From Pontibacter oryzae (lineage in GTDB: Bacteria; Bacteroidota; Bacteroidia; Cytophagales; Hymenobacteraceae): a DNA stretch of 64,000 bases. The stretch spans positions 248,001 through 312,000 of the forward strand of contig NZ_QWGE01000004.1 of assembly GCF_003576375.1 (NCBI RefSeq), written 5' to 3'. Of this stretch, positions 44,284 through 53,736 are shown piece by piece. Position numbers and translations under genes: made by a program. The notes under the pieces were generated by a model that was not told where the DNA came from, searched no databases, and saw only the letters and a program-made list of their open reading frames with translations. Numbering within the stretch: position 1 is the stretch's first letter; each line of letters opens with the position of its first letter.

Positions 44284-44742
44284 ATGAGAGTAACAATTGC
44301 TTACCTGTTTGCCTTTCTAGCCACTCGCACTTTAGCTGCCTGCGGCACAACCGAGAAAGTCGGCCCAACGCCGGAGCCGGTCGATAAAATGTTAACTTTC
44401 GAGGTGTCGGGCAATCATGACTTTTCTTACAGCCGGTATGGTGAGGAGCAGCTGACAATGCAACTGATTATCAGTAGAAAAGAGAAGTATGAGCCAGACG
44501 CCATAGGAAAGCAGGTTTTTGACAGCGCTTTGACGATGCCATTAACAGCACTGCCTTTGCGGGCAAACCGGTTGGTGATTAAGAAACTGGTGCCAGCTGT
44601 GGTAGATGTGCAAGAAAGTATATTTGTAACTGGTGGGTATCATTGCAAGCAAACAGCATTTGGCAAGAACTATACTTTCCACGCTGAGAGGAAAGCATTG
44701 TGCAACTCACAGGCTATTAGCATAGCATTACACCGCGCGTGA
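44284..44742 (+). CDS. Small putative lipoprotein, 152 aa
   Basis: The N-terminus MRVTIAYLFAFLATRTLAAC reads as a lipoprotein signal with lipobox LAAC (Cys20). The mature part looks like a single beta-sandwich domain (MLTFEVSGNHDFSYSRYGEE, LTMQLIISRKEKYEP, VDVQESIFVTGGYHC), with two further Cys near the C-terminus. I do not recognise the family. It is flanked by two similar terminator hairpins, so it looks like a unit placed between rpmE2 and the GlmU-like gene. Confidence 0.65.
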   Translation: MRVTIAYLFAFLATRTLAACGTTEKVGPTPEPVDKMLTFEVSGNHDFSYSRYGEEQLTMQLIISRKEKYEPDAIGKQVFDSALTMPLTALPLRANRLVIKKLVPAVVDVQESIFVTGGYHCKQTAFGKNYTFHAERKALCNSQAISIALHRA

Positions 44743-44766
44743 AAGATTACACTTAATTAAGCCAGT

Positions 44767-44803
44767 CTTCCTGAATTATTTCGGGAAGACTTTTCTATTT
44801 TTG
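44767..44803 (+). terminator. Terminator (copy 2 of the repeated hairpin)
   Basis: GTCTTCC pairs with GGAAGAC around an 11-base loop, then TTTTCTATTTTTG. Sequence and flanks match the rpmE2 terminator closely (GTCTTCCTGA...CGGGAAGACTTTT...ATTTTT). The last part, TATTTTTG at 44796-44803, also fits a -7 promoter element, only 4 bases before the next ATG. Confidence 0.8.
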
Positions 44804-44807
44804 TGCT

Positions 44808-46019
44808 ATGAACATAATTCTCTTTGATGACCCGGCCATTAGGCAAAATCTTCTGCCGCTGACTTTTACAAGGCCGGTGGCATACCTTAGAGTTGGTATA
44901 CTCACGCTGGCCGAGAAATGGCAGCAGCGCACGCATGCCGTAGTGTCTACGCTAGCCGCTGATTACCTGCAACATAAGTATAACCCGCACGCTAAGGAGC
45001 GCAACTATTATGTAAATGGTGCGCTTTTACCCAGCACAGACATTCTGCAGGAGCTCAGTGCACTAGGCTTTGGGGAGTCTGTTTGGCAAAATGGTATTTT
45101 GCTGGCTTACCATGGCAACTATGTAGAAAGCAACGGAACAGACGAGCTGCTTACAATTGCCGCAAGCAGCCGGAAAAAAGATTATGCCGGCCATGCACTG
45201 CTGATTAAAGACTTGTGGGAAATCTTCCTGTACAATGGCCAGGAAATTCGCAGCGATTATGAAATGCTGACGGAAGGGCGCCAAAGCGAGCCAATCGGAG
45301 ATAAACATACGATCGTGTACAACGAGGAGAATATCTTCATTGAGAAGGGTGTAAAAATCCGGGCGGCTATACTTAACGCAGAGAACGGACCTATATATAT
45401 TGGTAAGAACGCTCAGATACACGAAGGAGCCGTTATTAAAGGCCCATTTAGCCTGGGCGAGGAGAGCCATATAAACGTAGGCGGCAAAATGCGCGGCGAC
45501 GTAAGCATCGGCCCGTTCTGCAAGGTAGGCGGTGAGGTGGCAGCTTCCGTTATTTTCGGATATACCAACAAAGGCCACGAAGGCTACCTGGGCAATTCTG
45601 TGCTGGGCGAGTGGTGCAATATCGGCGCCGATACCAATACTTCTAACCTAAAGAACAATTACGCCGAGGTGAAGATCTGGAACTATGCCAAAGGCGGTTT
45701 CAAGAACACCGGGCAACAGTTTTGCGGCCTTATCATGGGAGACCATAGCAAATGCGGCATCAACACTATGTTTAACACGGGCACGGTGGTAGGTGTTAGT
45801 GCTAATATCTTCGGCCCAGGTTTCCCGCGTAATTTTATACCTTCGTTTAGCTGGGGCGGAGCCGCCGGTTTCGAAACGTTTCAGATGCGCAAGGTGGTAG
45901 AAGTGGCAGAAAAAGTAATGGAGCGCCGCAACAAAAAGCTAGACGAGGTAGAGCGCGGAATACTGAACCAAGTCTTCGAGCAAACAAAGCAATACCGCGT
46001 TTGGGATAAGAAAATTTAA
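44808..46019 (+). CDS. GlmU-family sugar nucleotidyltransferase-like protein
   Basis: Protein of 403 aa of the Bacteroidota GlmU-like family. The N-terminal half resembles a nucleotidyltransferase (MNIILFDDPAIRQNLLPLTF, TRPVAYLRVGILTLAEKW). The C-terminal half is a left-handed beta-helix with hexapeptide repeats (IYIGKNAQIHEGAVIKGPF, GDVSIGPFCKVGGEV, NSVLGEWCNIGADTNTSNLK, MFNTGTVVGVSANIFG). The usual GlmU pyrophosphorylase signature is not obvious in the N-terminal part. A role in sugar-nucleotide or acetyl transfer for envelope synthesis is inferred. It precedes holB with a repeat-bearing spacer. Confidence 0.85.
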   Translation: MNIILFDDPAIRQNLLPLTFTRPVAYLRVGILTLAEKWQQRTHAVVSTLAADYLQHKYNPHAKERNYYVNGALLPSTDILQELSALGFGESVWQNGILLAYHGNYVESNGTDELLTIAASSRKKDYAGHALLIKDLWEIFLYNGQEIRSDYEMLTEGRQSEPIGDKHTIVYNEENIFIEKGVKIRAAILNAENGPIYIGKNAQIHEGAVIKGPFSLGEESHINVGGKMRGDVSIGPFCKVGGEVAASVIFGYTNKGHEGYLGNSVLGEWCNIGADTNTSNLKNNYAEVKIWNYAKGGFKNTGQQFCGLIMGDHSKCGINTMFNTGTVVGVSANIFGPGFPRNFIPSFSWGGAAGFETFQMRKVVEVAEKVMERRNKKLDEVERGILNQVFEQTKQYRVWDKKI

Positions 46020-46023
46020 TTGC

Positions 46024-46160
46024 TGGTTGTTAATTGCTGATTGTTGTTTCCGTGAATAGGCTTTGTCGTTTGCTGTTAAAACGACTGTCGTGCAAATTCT
46101 CTTAAACAAATCATTTCAGTGTAGTTAACAATCAACAATTTAACAATCTAACAATTTAAA
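46024..46160. repeat. Intergenic spacer with short reiterated, inverted AACAAT/ATTGTT words
   Basis: The left end has TGGTTGTTAATTGCTGATTGTTG. About 80 bases later the right end has the inverse type, GTTAACAATCAACAATTTAAC and AATCTAACAATTT. The layout (short tandem words, spacer, inverted tandem words) resembles that of 60902-61080. No gene is seen inside. Confidence 0.55.
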
Positions 46161-46163
46161 TAA

Positions 46164-47288
46164 GTGCAGTTTTCACAGATTATAGGCCATCAGGAGGCGA
46201 AGCAGCTGTTGCTGAAATCGGTGCAGCAGAACCATGTGGCGCATGCGCAGCTGTTTCTGGGGCAGGAGGGAAGCGCAAACCTGGCGCTGGCGCTGGCTTA
46301 CGCCACGTACATTAACTGCGAAAACAAACAGCCCGATGATTCATGTGGAACATGTGGCAGCTGCGTGAAAATGAACAAGCTGGTGCATCCCGACTTTAAC
46401 TTCGTGATGCCGGTAACCTCCACCAAAAGCGTGAGCAAGGATGCGCTGAGCAGCAAGTTCATGAACGAGTGGCGCGAGTTTATACTTGCCAGCCCGTTTC
46501 AGGGGCTAAACGAGTGGATGCAGCACATCGGGACAGAGAATAAGCAAGGCATTATCTCGAAAGACGAAAGCCGCCAGTTGGTAAAGCTGGTATCGCTGAA
46601 GGCTTTTGAGGGGAACTATAAGATTGTGGTGATCTGGCTGCCAGAGCTGATGCACCCTTCTGCGGCCAACGCCCTACTGAAGCTGCTGGAGGAGCCGCCT
46701 GCCCAAACCCTGTTTTTGCTGGTAGCGCAGTCGGCGGAGAAGCTGCTGGCCACCATTACCTCGCGCACGCAGATCATGCAGGTGCGTAACTTTACCGAGC
46801 AGGAGGTGGTGCAGTTTGTGCAGCAAAAGTATAACCTGGAGCCGGACCGAGCCACCCAGATCGCGCAGCTGGCCGAAGGCAGCCTGAACGCAGCGGCCAA
46901 ACTCACCAACGAGATCAGCAGCGATTATTTTTCCTTCTTCACCGAATGGATGCGCCACTGCTACAGCTATAAGTTTAAGGAGTTGATCGATATGAGCGAC
47001 AAGTTTCAGACGCTGGGCCGAGAGAACCAGAAGAACTTTCTGCTATACGCGCTCAACCTGTTCCGGAAAGTAATGCTTTTCGGCGTGGATACCTCGCTGA
47101 TATCGTTTTTGCCTCCCGCCGAGCTAGACTTTGTTCAGAAGTTCTCGAAGGTGATTACAGGAAACAACGCCGGGGAGCTGGCCGAAGAGCTAAACCAGGC
47201 GCATTACCACATTGAGCGCAACGCAAACCCCAAAATGGTGTTCGTAGACAGTTCCATCCAGATCGCTGGCTTTCTGCGCAAAGGGTAA
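46164..47288 (+). CDS. holB: DNA polymerase III delta-prime subunit
   Basis: Clamp-loader subunit of 374 aa from a GTG start at 46164. The AAA+ fold has FSQIIGHQEAKQLLLKSVQQ and VAHAQLFLGQEGSANLALAL, in which the P-loop lacks the GKT Lys/Thr; delta-prime subunits do not need ATP binding. A zinc knuckle CxxxxxxxxCxxCxxC is present in CENKQPDDSCGTCGSC. SAANALLKLLEEPPAQTLFLL and TSRTQIMQV are the sensor and SRC-like region, here with Thr instead of Cys. It is a stator of the clamp loader. hemC follows after 143 bases. Confidence 0.92.
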   Translation: MQFSQIIGHQEAKQLLLKSVQQNHVAHAQLFLGQEGSANLALALAYATYINCENKQPDDSCGTCGSCVKMNKLVHPDFNFVMPVTSTKSVSKDALSSKFMNEWREFILASPFQGLNEWMQHIGTENKQGIISKDESRQLVKLVSLKAFEGNYKIVVIWLPELMHPSAANALLKLLEEPPAQTLFLLVAQSAEKLLATITSRTQIMQVRNFTEQEVVQFVQQKYNLEPDRATQIAQLAEGSLNAAAKLTNEISSDYFSFFTEWMRHCYSYKFKELIDMSDKFQTLGRENQKNFLLYALNLFRKVMLFGVDTSLISFLPPAELDFVQKFSKVITGNNAGELAEELNQAHYHIERNANPKMVFVDSSIQIAGFLRKG

Positions 47289-47431
47289 TTGATTGATGAA
47301 TTGTTGGTTGGTGATAGTTTGCAGGAATAACCGTGGGTTTGGGAAAGCAGTTTTCATCGACCTCACTTAAAAGTATAAACGGAGGCTGAGCAAAGTATAA
47401 AGTGTAGCTGCAGCCTCGCATAAAGTATAAC

Positions 47432-48382
47432 ATGTCAGAAGATATTAAGGATAAAACCATACGTATTGGCACACGCGGAAGCAAGCTAGCCCTTTGGCAA
47501 GCCGAGGAGACTGCCGCAAAACTGCAGGCTGCCGGCTTCAAAACCGAGCTTGTGATCATCAGCACCAAAGGCGACCAGGTACTTGATAAATCACTGGACA
47601 AGATTGGCTCGAAAGGAGTATTTACTGAGGAGTTGGAGGTGAGCCTGCGCGAAGGCCAAGTAGAGATTGCCGTGCATAGCGCCAAGGATGTGCAGTCTTC
47701 CATCCCGGCAGACCTGGAGTTGGTGGCATTTATGGAGCGCGAGCAGGTAAACGATGTGCTGGTGTCTTTTGACCCGGACTTTAAGCTGGAGCCAGAAAGC
47801 AACGCCATTATAGGTACATCTTCCACGCGCCGTAAAGCCTTGCTCAAGAAGTATTACCCAAACATCAGCACCGCAGAATCCAGAGGGAACCTGCAAACGC
47901 GCCTGCGCAAGCTGGAGGAAAAGCAGTTTGATGCCCTGATGCTGGCCTATGCCGGTGTGTACCGCATGGGCTATGACAACCTGATCGTGCATACGTTCCC
48001 GGAGGGCCAGTTTGTGCCCGCCGCAGGGCAGGGCAGCGTAGCCATAGAGTGTGCCCGTAACTTGGAGCCTGAACTGAAAAAAGCACTCAAGCAAGCCCTT
48101 AACCATACCAACACACATGTTTGCCTGCTAGCAGAGCGAGCGTTTTTGCGCACCATGGAGGGCGGCTGCAGCATCCCATCGTTTGCGTTGGCTACCCTAA
48201 CTGAAGAAGGCATAAGTATAACTGGCGGTATCGTGAGCCTGGATGGTAAAACCCTGCTGCAGGAAACATTGGAAGGCCCAACCGTAACTGCTGAGGAAAT
48301 GGGAGAGGAACTGGCCAACATCATCCTGAACCAGGGCGGCGACGAAATCTTAAGAAGCATAAAATCTGAAAGAGACGAGTAA
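47432..48382 (+). CDS. hemC: Hydroxymethylbilane synthase (porphobilinogen deaminase)
   Basis: Haem-pathway enzyme of 316 aa that joins four porphobilinogen units. IRIGTRGSKLALWQAEE is the N-terminal signature, STKGDQVLDKSLDKIGSKG and AVHSAKDVQSSIPADLELV the central motifs, and GTSSTRRKALLKKYYPN the substrate/cofactor Arg region. The dipyrromethane-binding Cys is in EGGCSIPSFALA. TEEL, not KEID, follows GVF, a normal variant. No other hem genes are adjacent. The upstream gap carries three AAGTATA words; a 17-bp-stem terminator follows. Confidence 0.97.
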   Translation: MSEDIKDKTIRIGTRGSKLALWQAEETAAKLQAAGFKTELVIISTKGDQVLDKSLDKIGSKGVFTEELEVSLREGQVEIAVHSAKDVQSSIPADLELVAFMEREQVNDVLVSFDPDFKLEPESNAIIGTSSTRRKALLKKYYPNISTAESRGNLQTRLRKLEEKQFDALMLAYAGVYRMGYDNLIVHTFPEGQFVPAAGQGSVAIECARNLEPELKKALKQALNHTNTHVCLLAERAFLRTMEGGCSIPSFALATLTEEGISITGGIVSLDGKTLLQETLEGPTVTAEEMGEELANIILNQGGDEILRSIKSERDE

Positions 48383-48430
48383 GGCCGCGAATTAGCACAT
48401 ACCTGCCGCACTAAACGTACAGCAGAATAA

Positions 48431-48470
48431 ATCAAAAAAGGTCGCCTGGCAACAGGCGACCTTTTTTGAT
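48431..48470. terminator. Bidirectional terminator, 17-bp stem
   Basis: 48431-48447 is the exact inverse of 48454-48470 (core AAAAAAGGTCGCCT), around GGCAAC. It has T runs on both strands and serves hemC (plus) and the symporter gene (minus, stop at 48492). Confidence 0.93.
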
Positions 48471-48491
48471 CAATCAGTAAAGTATAAATCA

Positions 48492-50051
48492 TTAGGCTTT
48501 AATGGCTTCTGCTTCCACAGCCTCTTCGGTAAGCGGTTGCTTCTTAGATGAGCGGGCGTATGCCAGAAACGCTTGCATGTCGCGCTTTACAACCGGAGCC
48601 AGCAAGTATAAACCGATCATGTTCGGGATGCTCATGGCAAACAGCATAGCATCGGAGAAGGCTACCACGGCACCAAGTTGCAGCGGGGCACCCAGCACAA
48701 TAAACGCGCAGAAAAGCACCTTAAAGCTGATGTCTGCGGTCCTGGTGTGGCCGAAAAGGTACGTCCAGGACTTTAGGCCATAGTATGACCAGGTAATCAT
48801 GGTAGAGAAGGCGAACAGGATTACAGCGCCCGCAAGTATGATCGGGAACCAGCTGATAACCGTGGCAAAGGCCGTAGAGGTTAATGCAATGCCATCGCCG
48901 GCAGCATCCAGCTGGTAAGCACCGGATACGATAATTACCAGGGCTGTCATGGTGCAAACCACTACGGTATCAATAAAAGGCTCCAAAGAGGCTACAAAGC
49001 CCTCTGTTACCGGAACATTGGTTTTAACGGCAGAGTGCGCAATAGAAGCCGAGCCAATACCTGCCTCGTTAGAGAACATACCACGGCGCAAGCCCTGTAT
49101 CATTACACCAACCACACCACCGCCAAGCGCAGAGGCTGTAAAGGCACCTTCAAAAATGGCTGCAAAGGCTTCCGGAATGTGCGTAAAGTTTGCCAGCAGC
49201 ACAATAATGGCTGCTACAATGTAAATACCGCACATCAGGGGCACTACTTTCTCGGTAACGCGCGCAATGCTTTTCATGCCGCCAAGTATAACCAGGCCTA
49301 CCAGCACCGCCATAATTAACCCGAAAATCCAAGCGTTACCGCCTCCAAAGAAAGACGAAGCCTCGCCACCCGTTACAGAGATAAACTGCTGCGTGGCCTG
49401 GTTAATCTGGAACATATTACCGGCTCCAATTGCACCTCCAATACACATAATAGCAAAGAAGGCAGCCAAAAATTTACCCACGCCAGCCATGCCGCGCTCG
49501 CTCAGGCCTTTGTTGAGGTAATGCATCGGGCCACCAGATACGGTGCCGTCTTCGTGGGTGTCGCGGTATTTCACGCCCAGGGTGCAGGAAACGAATTTAG
49601 ACGACATGCCTAGCAAGCCGGCCAGAACCATCCAGAAAGTAGCGCCCGGGCCACCCAACGAAATGGCAATGGCTACACCGGCAATATTGCCAAGGCCCAC
49701 CGTGCCCGAAACGGCAGCAGTTAGCGCCTGGAAATGAGAAACCTCGCCCGGGGCACCCTCTTGGTTATACTTGCCGCGCACAATATCCAGGGCATGGCGG
49801 AAGCCGCGAATGTTGATGAAGCCGAGGTAAAACGTGAAAAACAACGCACCGGCAAGCAGCCAAACCAGTATCAAGGGTATAGCCATGTCATCGGTGATGC
49901 GCAGTTCATAGAAGATGATATCAGAGATAAACTGCGCTGTTGGGCCCACGGCAGCATCAATCTGTTCATCAATAGTAGCATTGGGCGTTTGGGCAAGGAG
50001 GGAACTACAGGCCCCCAAACTGAGCACTGCAGAAAGTAAGAATTTTTTCAT
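48492..50051 (-). CDS. Alanine/glycine:cation symporter (AGCS family)
   Basis: Inner-membrane sodium-coupled amino-acid permease of 519 aa with about eleven hydrophobic segments. Family motifs are [20 protein letters not shown] near residue 104, [31 protein letters not shown], and [20 protein letters not shown]. The N-terminus ([20 protein letters not shown]) looks like a separate signal sequence before the first core segment, as seen in other Bacteroidota members. By family it carries D/L-alanine or glycine with Na+. Single gene with a shared terminator. Confidence 0.95.
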   Translation of the reverse strand: MKKFLLSAVLSLGACSSLLAQTPNATIDEQIDAAVGPTAQFISDIIFYELRITDDMAIPLILVWLLAGALFFTFYLGFINIRGFRHALDIVRGKYNQEGAPGEVSHFQALTAAVSGTVGLGNIAGVAIAISLGGPGATFWMVLAGLLGMSSKFVSCTLGVKYRDTHEDGTVSGGPMHYLNKGLSERGMAGVGKFLAAFFAIMCIGGAIGAGNMFQINQATQQFISVTGGEASSFFGGGNAWIFGLIMAVLVGLVILGGMKSIARVTEKVVPLMCGIYIVAAIIVLLANFTHIPEAFAAIFEGAFTASALGGGVVGVMIQGLRRGMFSNEAGIGSASIAHSAVKTNVPVTEGFVASLEPFIDTVVVCTMTALVIIVSGAYQLDAAGDGIALTSTAFATVISWFPIILAGAVILFAFSTMITWSYYGLKSWTYLFGHTRTADISFKVLFCAFIVLGAPLQLGAVVAFSDAMLFAMSIPNMIGLYLLAPVVKRDMQAFLAYARSSKKQPLTEEAVEAEAIKA

Positions 50052-50357
50052 TTATGAGGTTAAGTTGATTAGTCCGTATTCCTAAATTTAACTTTTTCTG
50101 CCGCCAATGTAAAGTTTACGGCCAGATTGCATACACCAGTACATAAATTAATTGATATAGTTATATTTTAAAAATTGTCTGACCTGAATTTGCCTGAGCA
50201 GTTGTCCCTGTTATACTTTGCATATTACTCCCTTTGATACAAGCTTGCGCTAAAAAAGCCCGAAACATTACATAGAGAGCCAAAAAGGTTTAATTTTGAG
50301 AACCTGCCAGCTATGGCCGGCAACAAGTATGAACTAAAACAGAACAAGATCAGAAGT
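50052..50357. other. Intergenic region between divergent genes
   Basis: A 306-base AT-rich gap between the symporter gene (minus) and the cyclophilin gene (plus). An open frame runs upstream of the cyclophilin ATG to 50313, but it adds 15 residues before an obvious signal peptide and is probably not translated. One TATACTT word lies at about 50212. No other feature is seen. Confidence 0.5.
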
Positions 50358-51005
50358 ATGAAGCTCCTTAAACGTATAGCTGCTTTGGCCTTAGCTGCCA
50401 TGCTGCCATTAGCCGTATCAGCCCAAAAACCCAAAGGCAAAGACCAACTCGTAACCATCTCCACGGCACAAGGCGATATAAAGCTGGTGCTGTTCGACGA
50501 TACGCCGCAACACAAGGCTAACTTCCTGAAACTGGCCAAAGAGGGTTTTTACAATGGCACCAACTTCCACCGCGTGATAGACGGCTTTATGATACAGGGC
50601 GGCGATCCGAACACCAAAGACGATGACCCGCGCAACGACGGGGCAGGTAGCCCGGGCTATACCGTACCCGCCGAAATCAATCCGGCGCACAAGCATGTGC
50701 GCGGAGCTGTGGCAGCTGCCCGCCAGGACGACCGCGTGAACCCCTCCCGCGCAAGCAGCGGCTCGCAGTTTTATATAGTGGAAAACCACAACGGCACCCC
50801 TATGCTGGATGAAGTATACACTGTGTTCGGGCAGGTGGTGGATGGCCTGGAGGTAGTGGACAAAATAGCCGAGCTGCCGAAAGATGGCCGCGACCGCCCG
50901 CTGTCTGACGTGAAAATGAAAGTAAGTGTGGAAGCGGTGAAGAAGAAGAAGATCGCCAAGAAGTATGACTACAACTATAGCACCCAAACACTGGAAAAGA
51001 AATAA
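50358..51005 (+). CDS. Exported cyclophilin-type peptidyl-prolyl isomerase
   Basis: Periplasmic isomerase of 215 aa from ATG 50358. That start gives a clean signal peptide (MKLLKRIAALALAAMLPLAV to SAQ); the ATG at 50313 would not. The cyclophilin domain has GDIKLVLFDDTPQHKANFLK, FHRVIDGFMIQGGDPNTKDD with the catalytic Arg, YTVPAEINPAHKHVRGAVAA, SSGSQFYIVENHNG and VFGQVVDGLEVVDKIAEL. It belongs to the bacterial PpiA/PpiB type. The RmlD-like gene starts 2 bases after the stop, so the two are co-transcribed. Confidence 0.94.
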   Translation: MKLLKRIAALALAAMLPLAVSAQKPKGKDQLVTISTAQGDIKLVLFDDTPQHKANFLKLAKEGFYNGTNFHRVIDGFMIQGGDPNTKDDDPRNDGAGSPGYTVPAEINPAHKHVRGAVAAARQDDRVNPSRASSGSQFYIVENHNGTPMLDEVYTVFGQVVDGLEVVDKIAELPKDGRDRPLSDVKMKVSVEAVKKKKIAKKYDYNYSTQTLEKK

Positions 51006-51007
51006 CT

Positions 51008-51919
51008 ATGGAAAGAATACTGATTACAGGATCTAACGGGCTGCTGGGGCAAAAACTTGCCGAGCTGCTGTTACCCAACCCAGAAGTAGAAGTACTGGCT
51101 ACCAGCCGTGGCGAAAACAAACTGGCCGCCCTTTACCCAACTTTGGCATTCAGAAGTATGGATGTAACCAGGCCCGAGCAGGTAGAGCAGGTGGTAAGCG
51201 AGTTTCAGCCTACGCACATCATCCACACGGCAGCCATGACCAACGTGGACCAATGCGAAAGCGACCGTGACGGGGCCATACTGCTAAACCGTGATGCGGT
51301 GCAGTATCTAGTAAGTGCCTGCGAGAAGTACAACGCCCATCTCATTCATGTAAGCACCGACTTTATATTTGATGGCGAAAACGGCCCTTACGATGAAGAA
51401 GCTGCGGCAAACCCCGTGAATTTCTACGGCGAAACCAAACTGATGGCAGAAGAAGTGGTAAAGCAGGCCAAATGCAAATGGGCCATTCTGCGCACCGTGC
51501 TGGTGTATGGCGTTGCCCACGACTATGGCCGCTCCAACATAGTGCTTTGGGTGCGCGATAGCCTGCAGGCCGGCAAAGTAATTAAAGTGGTTACAGACCA
51601 GTTCCGGACGCCAACCCTGGCCGAGGACCTGGCAATGGGTTGCTGGCTTGCCGCTGACAAGGACGCCGAAGGTATCTACAACATCTCTGGTAGCGAAATG
51701 CTAACACCTTACGACATGGCTATGCAGGTGGCAGACTTCTTTGCCTTAGATAAATCTCTGATAGACAAGGCTGATGCCAATACTTTCTCGCAGCCTGCCA
51801 AGCGCCCGGCGCGCACAGGCTTTATTATCCGTAAAGCAGAAACTGAGCTGGGCTACCGCCCTCATACTTTTGACGAGGGCATCAGGCTGGTAGCGGAGCA
51901 GGCAGCGGTGCAACAATAG
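51008..51919 (+). CDS. RmlD-like SDR reductase
   Basis: NAD(P)-dependent extended SDR of 303 aa. ILITGSNGLLGQKLAELLL is the cofactor loop, IIHTAAMTNVDQCESDRDGA a typical RmlD stretch, STDFIFDGENGPYDEEAAAN follows, and the catalytic Tyr/Lys is NFYGETKLMAEEVV. VVTDQFRTPTLAEDLAMGCW and IYNISGSEMLTPYDMAMQVA complete the RmlD pattern. True RmlD reduces dTDP-4-dehydrorhamnose; no other rml genes are adjacent, so the substrate is open. It is joined to the cyclophilin gene by a 2-base gap. Confidence 0.88.
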   Translation: MERILITGSNGLLGQKLAELLLPNPEVEVLATSRGENKLAALYPTLAFRSMDVTRPEQVEQVVSEFQPTHIIHTAAMTNVDQCESDRDGAILLNRDAVQYLVSACEKYNAHLIHVSTDFIFDGENGPYDEEAAANPVNFYGETKLMAEEVVKQAKCKWAILRTVLVYGVAHDYGRSNIVLWVRDSLQAGKVIKVVTDQFRTPTLAEDLAMGCWLAADKDAEGIYNISGSEMLTPYDMAMQVADFFALDKSLIDKADANTFSQPAKRPARTGFIIRKAETELGYRPHTFDEGIRLVAEQAAVQQ

Positions 51920-52077
51920 TTTTCCGGAGACTTTATTTCACTAACCCAACATTAAAAATATCTGATTTTTAATGGAGCTATCGGATGCATTATCTATATT
52001 GTATTCCTAAATTTCAGTTTATTACGACCTTAGTACCTTAACCAAACTAAACTAACTAAACACTTCTACCTTATTTT

Positions 52078-53730
52078 ATGAGTGCTAACAAAGAATCCTG
52101 GGGCTCACGCGTCGGTCTGATTTTGGCGATGGCCGGTAACGCCGTAGGTCTCGGAAACTTCCTGCGATTCCCGGTGCAGGCGGTGCAGAACGGCGGTGGC
52201 GCGTTCATTATCCCTTACCTTGTCTGCTTTTTAGTAATGGGTATTCCCCTCCTCTGGATAGAATGGTCTATGGGCCGCTTCGGAGGCAAGTTCGGGCACC
52301 ACTCCACACCGTTTATTGTGGATACCATGCACAAGAACAGACTTTGGAAGTATATTGGCGTGTTCGGTATCTGGACAAACATTGCCGTTGCCTCTTACTA
52401 CTGCTACCTTGAGTCCTGGACGCTTTCTTACGTCTTCCATTCGATAGGAGGAACTTTCGCTGGTTTAGACCAGGATGGCGTGGCAGCGTTTTTTAACGAG
52501 TACGTAAGCTTAGGCAAGTCAACGTTAGGCATCCCTTTTGAGCCTATCGTGTTCTTCGTGATCTGTTTGCTGCTTAACACCTGGATTCTTTCGCAGGGCT
52601 TAGCCAAAGGTGTAGAGCGTGTGGCTAAAATCGGTATGCCGATGCTTATTGTGTTTGGTGCGTTTCTGGCCTATAAAGGCTTTACAGTGACTGCCGGCGA
52701 GAACGGTGCCATCAACGACAGCGCTGTGGGCCTTAATTTTCTCTGGACTCCAAACTACGATCAGCTTTGGTCGCCGACAGTATGGCTTGCCGCAGCCGGC
52801 CAGATTTTCTTCACGCTGTCAGTAGGTATGGGTACAGTGCATTGCTACGCTTCCTATGTGCGCTCTAAAGACGATATTGCCCTGAATGCTATGTCGGCTG
52901 GTTGGATGAACGAATTCGTAGAGGTTGTATTAGGCTCTTCTATTCTGATCCCGATCTCAATCGGTTACCTTGGTATCGATCGCGTAACAGAACTGGTGCA
53001 ACTAGGTGGCTTAGGCCTTGGCTTTAAAACCTTGCCATACTTGTTCTTCCAATGGGGCGATACAATTGGTGCTGTTGCTGGTTTTATGTGGTTTGGCTTG
53101 CTCTTCTTTGCGGGTATCACATCATCACTGGCTATGGGTACACCTTGGATCGGCTTTTTGCAGGATGAGTTTAACTGGCGCCGCAAATCAGCAGCATGGT
53201 CTTTTGGCTTGATCGTACTTATACTTGGTATGCCAACTGTGCTGTTCTTTAAGTATGGGGTGTTCGATGAGTATGATTATTGGGCCGGAACGGTATCGCT
53301 GGTGGTATTTGCTTTGTTCGAGACGATTCTGTTTGCTTGGGTGTTTGGTATGAACAAAGGGTGGCGCGAGATCAACTCCGGTGCCGATATTAAAGTGCCG
53401 GGTATTTACCGCTTCATCATCAAGTTTATCACGCCGCTGTTGTTGCTGTGGGTATTTATCGGGTCTTTGGTTACGCCAAAAGGCGGTGACTGGGGAGCGG
53501 CCCTAAGCGGAAACTGGGTGCTGGATAACAGCTCGATCATCAAAAAGCTGATGAACGCAGATCTGAAGGAGAAGTTGGCCGCAGCCACTGACCCTGCCGT
53601 GATTCAGCAACTGCAGGATACGCTGTTCTTCGTGAACGCCTCACGTGTATTGCTGGTAACTGTATTCCTGAGCATTGCGCTGCTGGTATACATTGCCTAT
53701 AAGAAAAGAGTTAGAGAAGGACGAATTTAA
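52078..53730 (+). CDS. Sodium-dependent neurotransmitter-symporter family transporter
   Basis: LeuT-fold permease (NSS/SNF family) of 550 aa. SRVGLILAMAGNAVGLGNFL and RFPVQAVQNGGGAFIIPYLV give the first membrane segment with the Na+-site residues. LSVGMGTVHCYASYVRSKDD and GLLFFAGITSSLAMGTPWIG are later core motifs. About twelve hydrophobic segments are visible. It imports an amino acid with Na+; the substrate is not readable. The 52-aa ORF starting 6 bases downstream looks like the small accessory subunit of such transporters. Confidence 0.95.
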   Translation: MSANKESWGSRVGLILAMAGNAVGLGNFLRFPVQAVQNGGGAFIIPYLVCFLVMGIPLLWIEWSMGRFGGKFGHHSTPFIVDTMHKNRLWKYIGVFGIWTNIAVASYYCYLESWTLSYVFHSIGGTFAGLDQDGVAAFFNEYVSLGKSTLGIPFEPIVFFVICLLLNTWILSQGLAKGVERVAKIGMPMLIVFGAFLAYKGFTVTAGENGAINDSAVGLNFLWTPNYDQLWSPTVWLAAAGQIFFTLSVGMGTVHCYASYVRSKDDIALNAMSAGWMNEFVEVVLGSSILIPISIGYLGIDRVTELVQLGGLGLGFKTLPYLFFQWGDTIGAVAGFMWFGLLFFAGITSSLAMGTPWIGFLQDEFNWRRKSAAWSFGLIVLILGMPTVLFFKYGVFDEYDYWAGTVSLVVFALFETILFAWVFGMNKGWREINSGADIKVPGIYRFIIKFITPLLLLWVFIGSLVTPKGGDWGAALSGNWVLDNSSIIKKLMNADLKEKLAAATDPAVIQQLQDTLFFVNASRVLLVTVFLSIALLVYIAYKKRVREGRI

Positions 53731-53736
53731 CGAACC

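Noticed and set aside
47155..47847. 230-codon minus-strand ORF opposite holB and hemC
   Set aside because: A shadow of hemC, whose motifs are unmistakable on the plus strand; the antisense frame is Ser/Leu-rich.
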